The position numbers and the translations under genes were made by a program. Shown here piece by piece: positions 12,263 through 12,316 of a stretch of 12,316 nt of DNA (positions are counted from its first letter, which is position 1; each line of letters begins with the position of its first letter). Source of the stretch: JAUPVL01 sp964512085. GTDB lineage: Bacteria > Patescibacteriota > Saccharimonadia > CAILAD01 > BJGX01. Location of the stretch: contig CAZEIU010000022.1 of the NCBI GenBank assembly GCA_964512085.1, forward strand, positions 1 to 12,316. The letters are read 5' to 3'. Under the pieces are notes generated by a model that saw only the letters and a list, made by a program, of their open reading frames with translations, searched no databases and was not told where the DNA came from.

Positions 12263-12316
12263 TGGTCGGGGTGAAAGGACTCGAACCTTCGACCTCATCG
12301 TCCCAAACGACGCGCG
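12263..12316 (-). tRNA. tRNA-Pro (anticodon UGG), 5' part outside the window
   Basis: The 3' 54 bases of a tRNA are present on the minus strand. Anticodon stem CGTCG/CGATG (one G-U pair) encloses the loop TTTGGGA, with anticodon TGG at 12305-12303, which reads CCA and, by wobble, other proline codons. The T-arm contains GGTTCGAGTCC. The acceptor end is CACCCCG followed by A and an encoded CCA (12265-12263). The D-arm and 5' acceptor strand lie beyond base 12316, so the pairing of the acceptor cannot be checked. The intrinsic terminator follows immediately. Confidence 0.92.

Noticed and set aside
5543..12316. Functional linkage of proS with the tRNA-Pro gene in the same window
   Set aside because: They are over 5 kb apart with the surface-protein operon, hisS and a strong terminator in between; probably coincidence.

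Overview
The window looks like a chromosomal segment of a Patescibacteria (CPR) genome, most likely Candidatus Saccharibacteria (TM7). The clues are the low GC content, the short archaeal/eukaryotic-type prolyl-tRNA synthetase, a histidine kinase with the MASHQLRTPL-type H-box common in this group, a Gram-positive-style sortase with its anchored surface protein, and start codons that sit directly behind -10 elements. TGA serves as a normal stop codon (sortase; 3717-4916 gene), which argues against the UGA-recoding CPR lineages (Absconditabacteria/Gracilibacteria). The lineage is inferred; no marker gene in the window proves it.

Layout. Positions 1-564 hold the 3' end of phosphoglycerate kinase (+). 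It converges, with 3 bp between, on a 733-aa membrane histidine kinase (-, 568-2769). The kinase is divergent from a DUF2156 (MprF-C-like) protein (+, 2789-3730). They share a 19-bp gap that holds overlapping, back-to-back -10 elements. The DUF2156 gene converges with a 14-bp overlap on a 399-aa protein of uncertain, possibly GNAT-like, fold (-, 3717-4916). The 626-bp stretch 4917-5542 is not empty: it holds a palindrome, two small minus-strand genes (57 and 55 aa), two intrinsic terminators, a TTGACA/TAAAAT promoter and a structured leader.

From 5543 to 12166 everything reads on the minus strand. In order of transcription (right to left) it is a 1073-aa secreted protein, a sortase, hisS and proS. 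The secreted protein has a beta-propeller-like domain, a CSLREA segment, a right-handed beta-helix and an LALTG anchor. A tRNA-Pro(UGG), cut by the window edge, lies further upstream and ends in a strong terminator.

How the genes fit together. The sortase very probably attaches its upstream neighbour to the cell surface: the substrate ends in LALTG, a hydrophobic stretch and a lysine-rich tail, and the sortase ribosome-binding site overlaps the substrate stop codon. The sortase has no ATG, GTG or TTG at a sensible place; an ATT at 8933 fits best. hisS and proS are housekeeping translation genes, each with a -10-like element 6-7 bases before its ATG, suggesting leaderless mRNAs. The DUF2156 protein and its convergent neighbour may both be acyl/aminoacyl transferases, but substrates cannot be read from the sequence.
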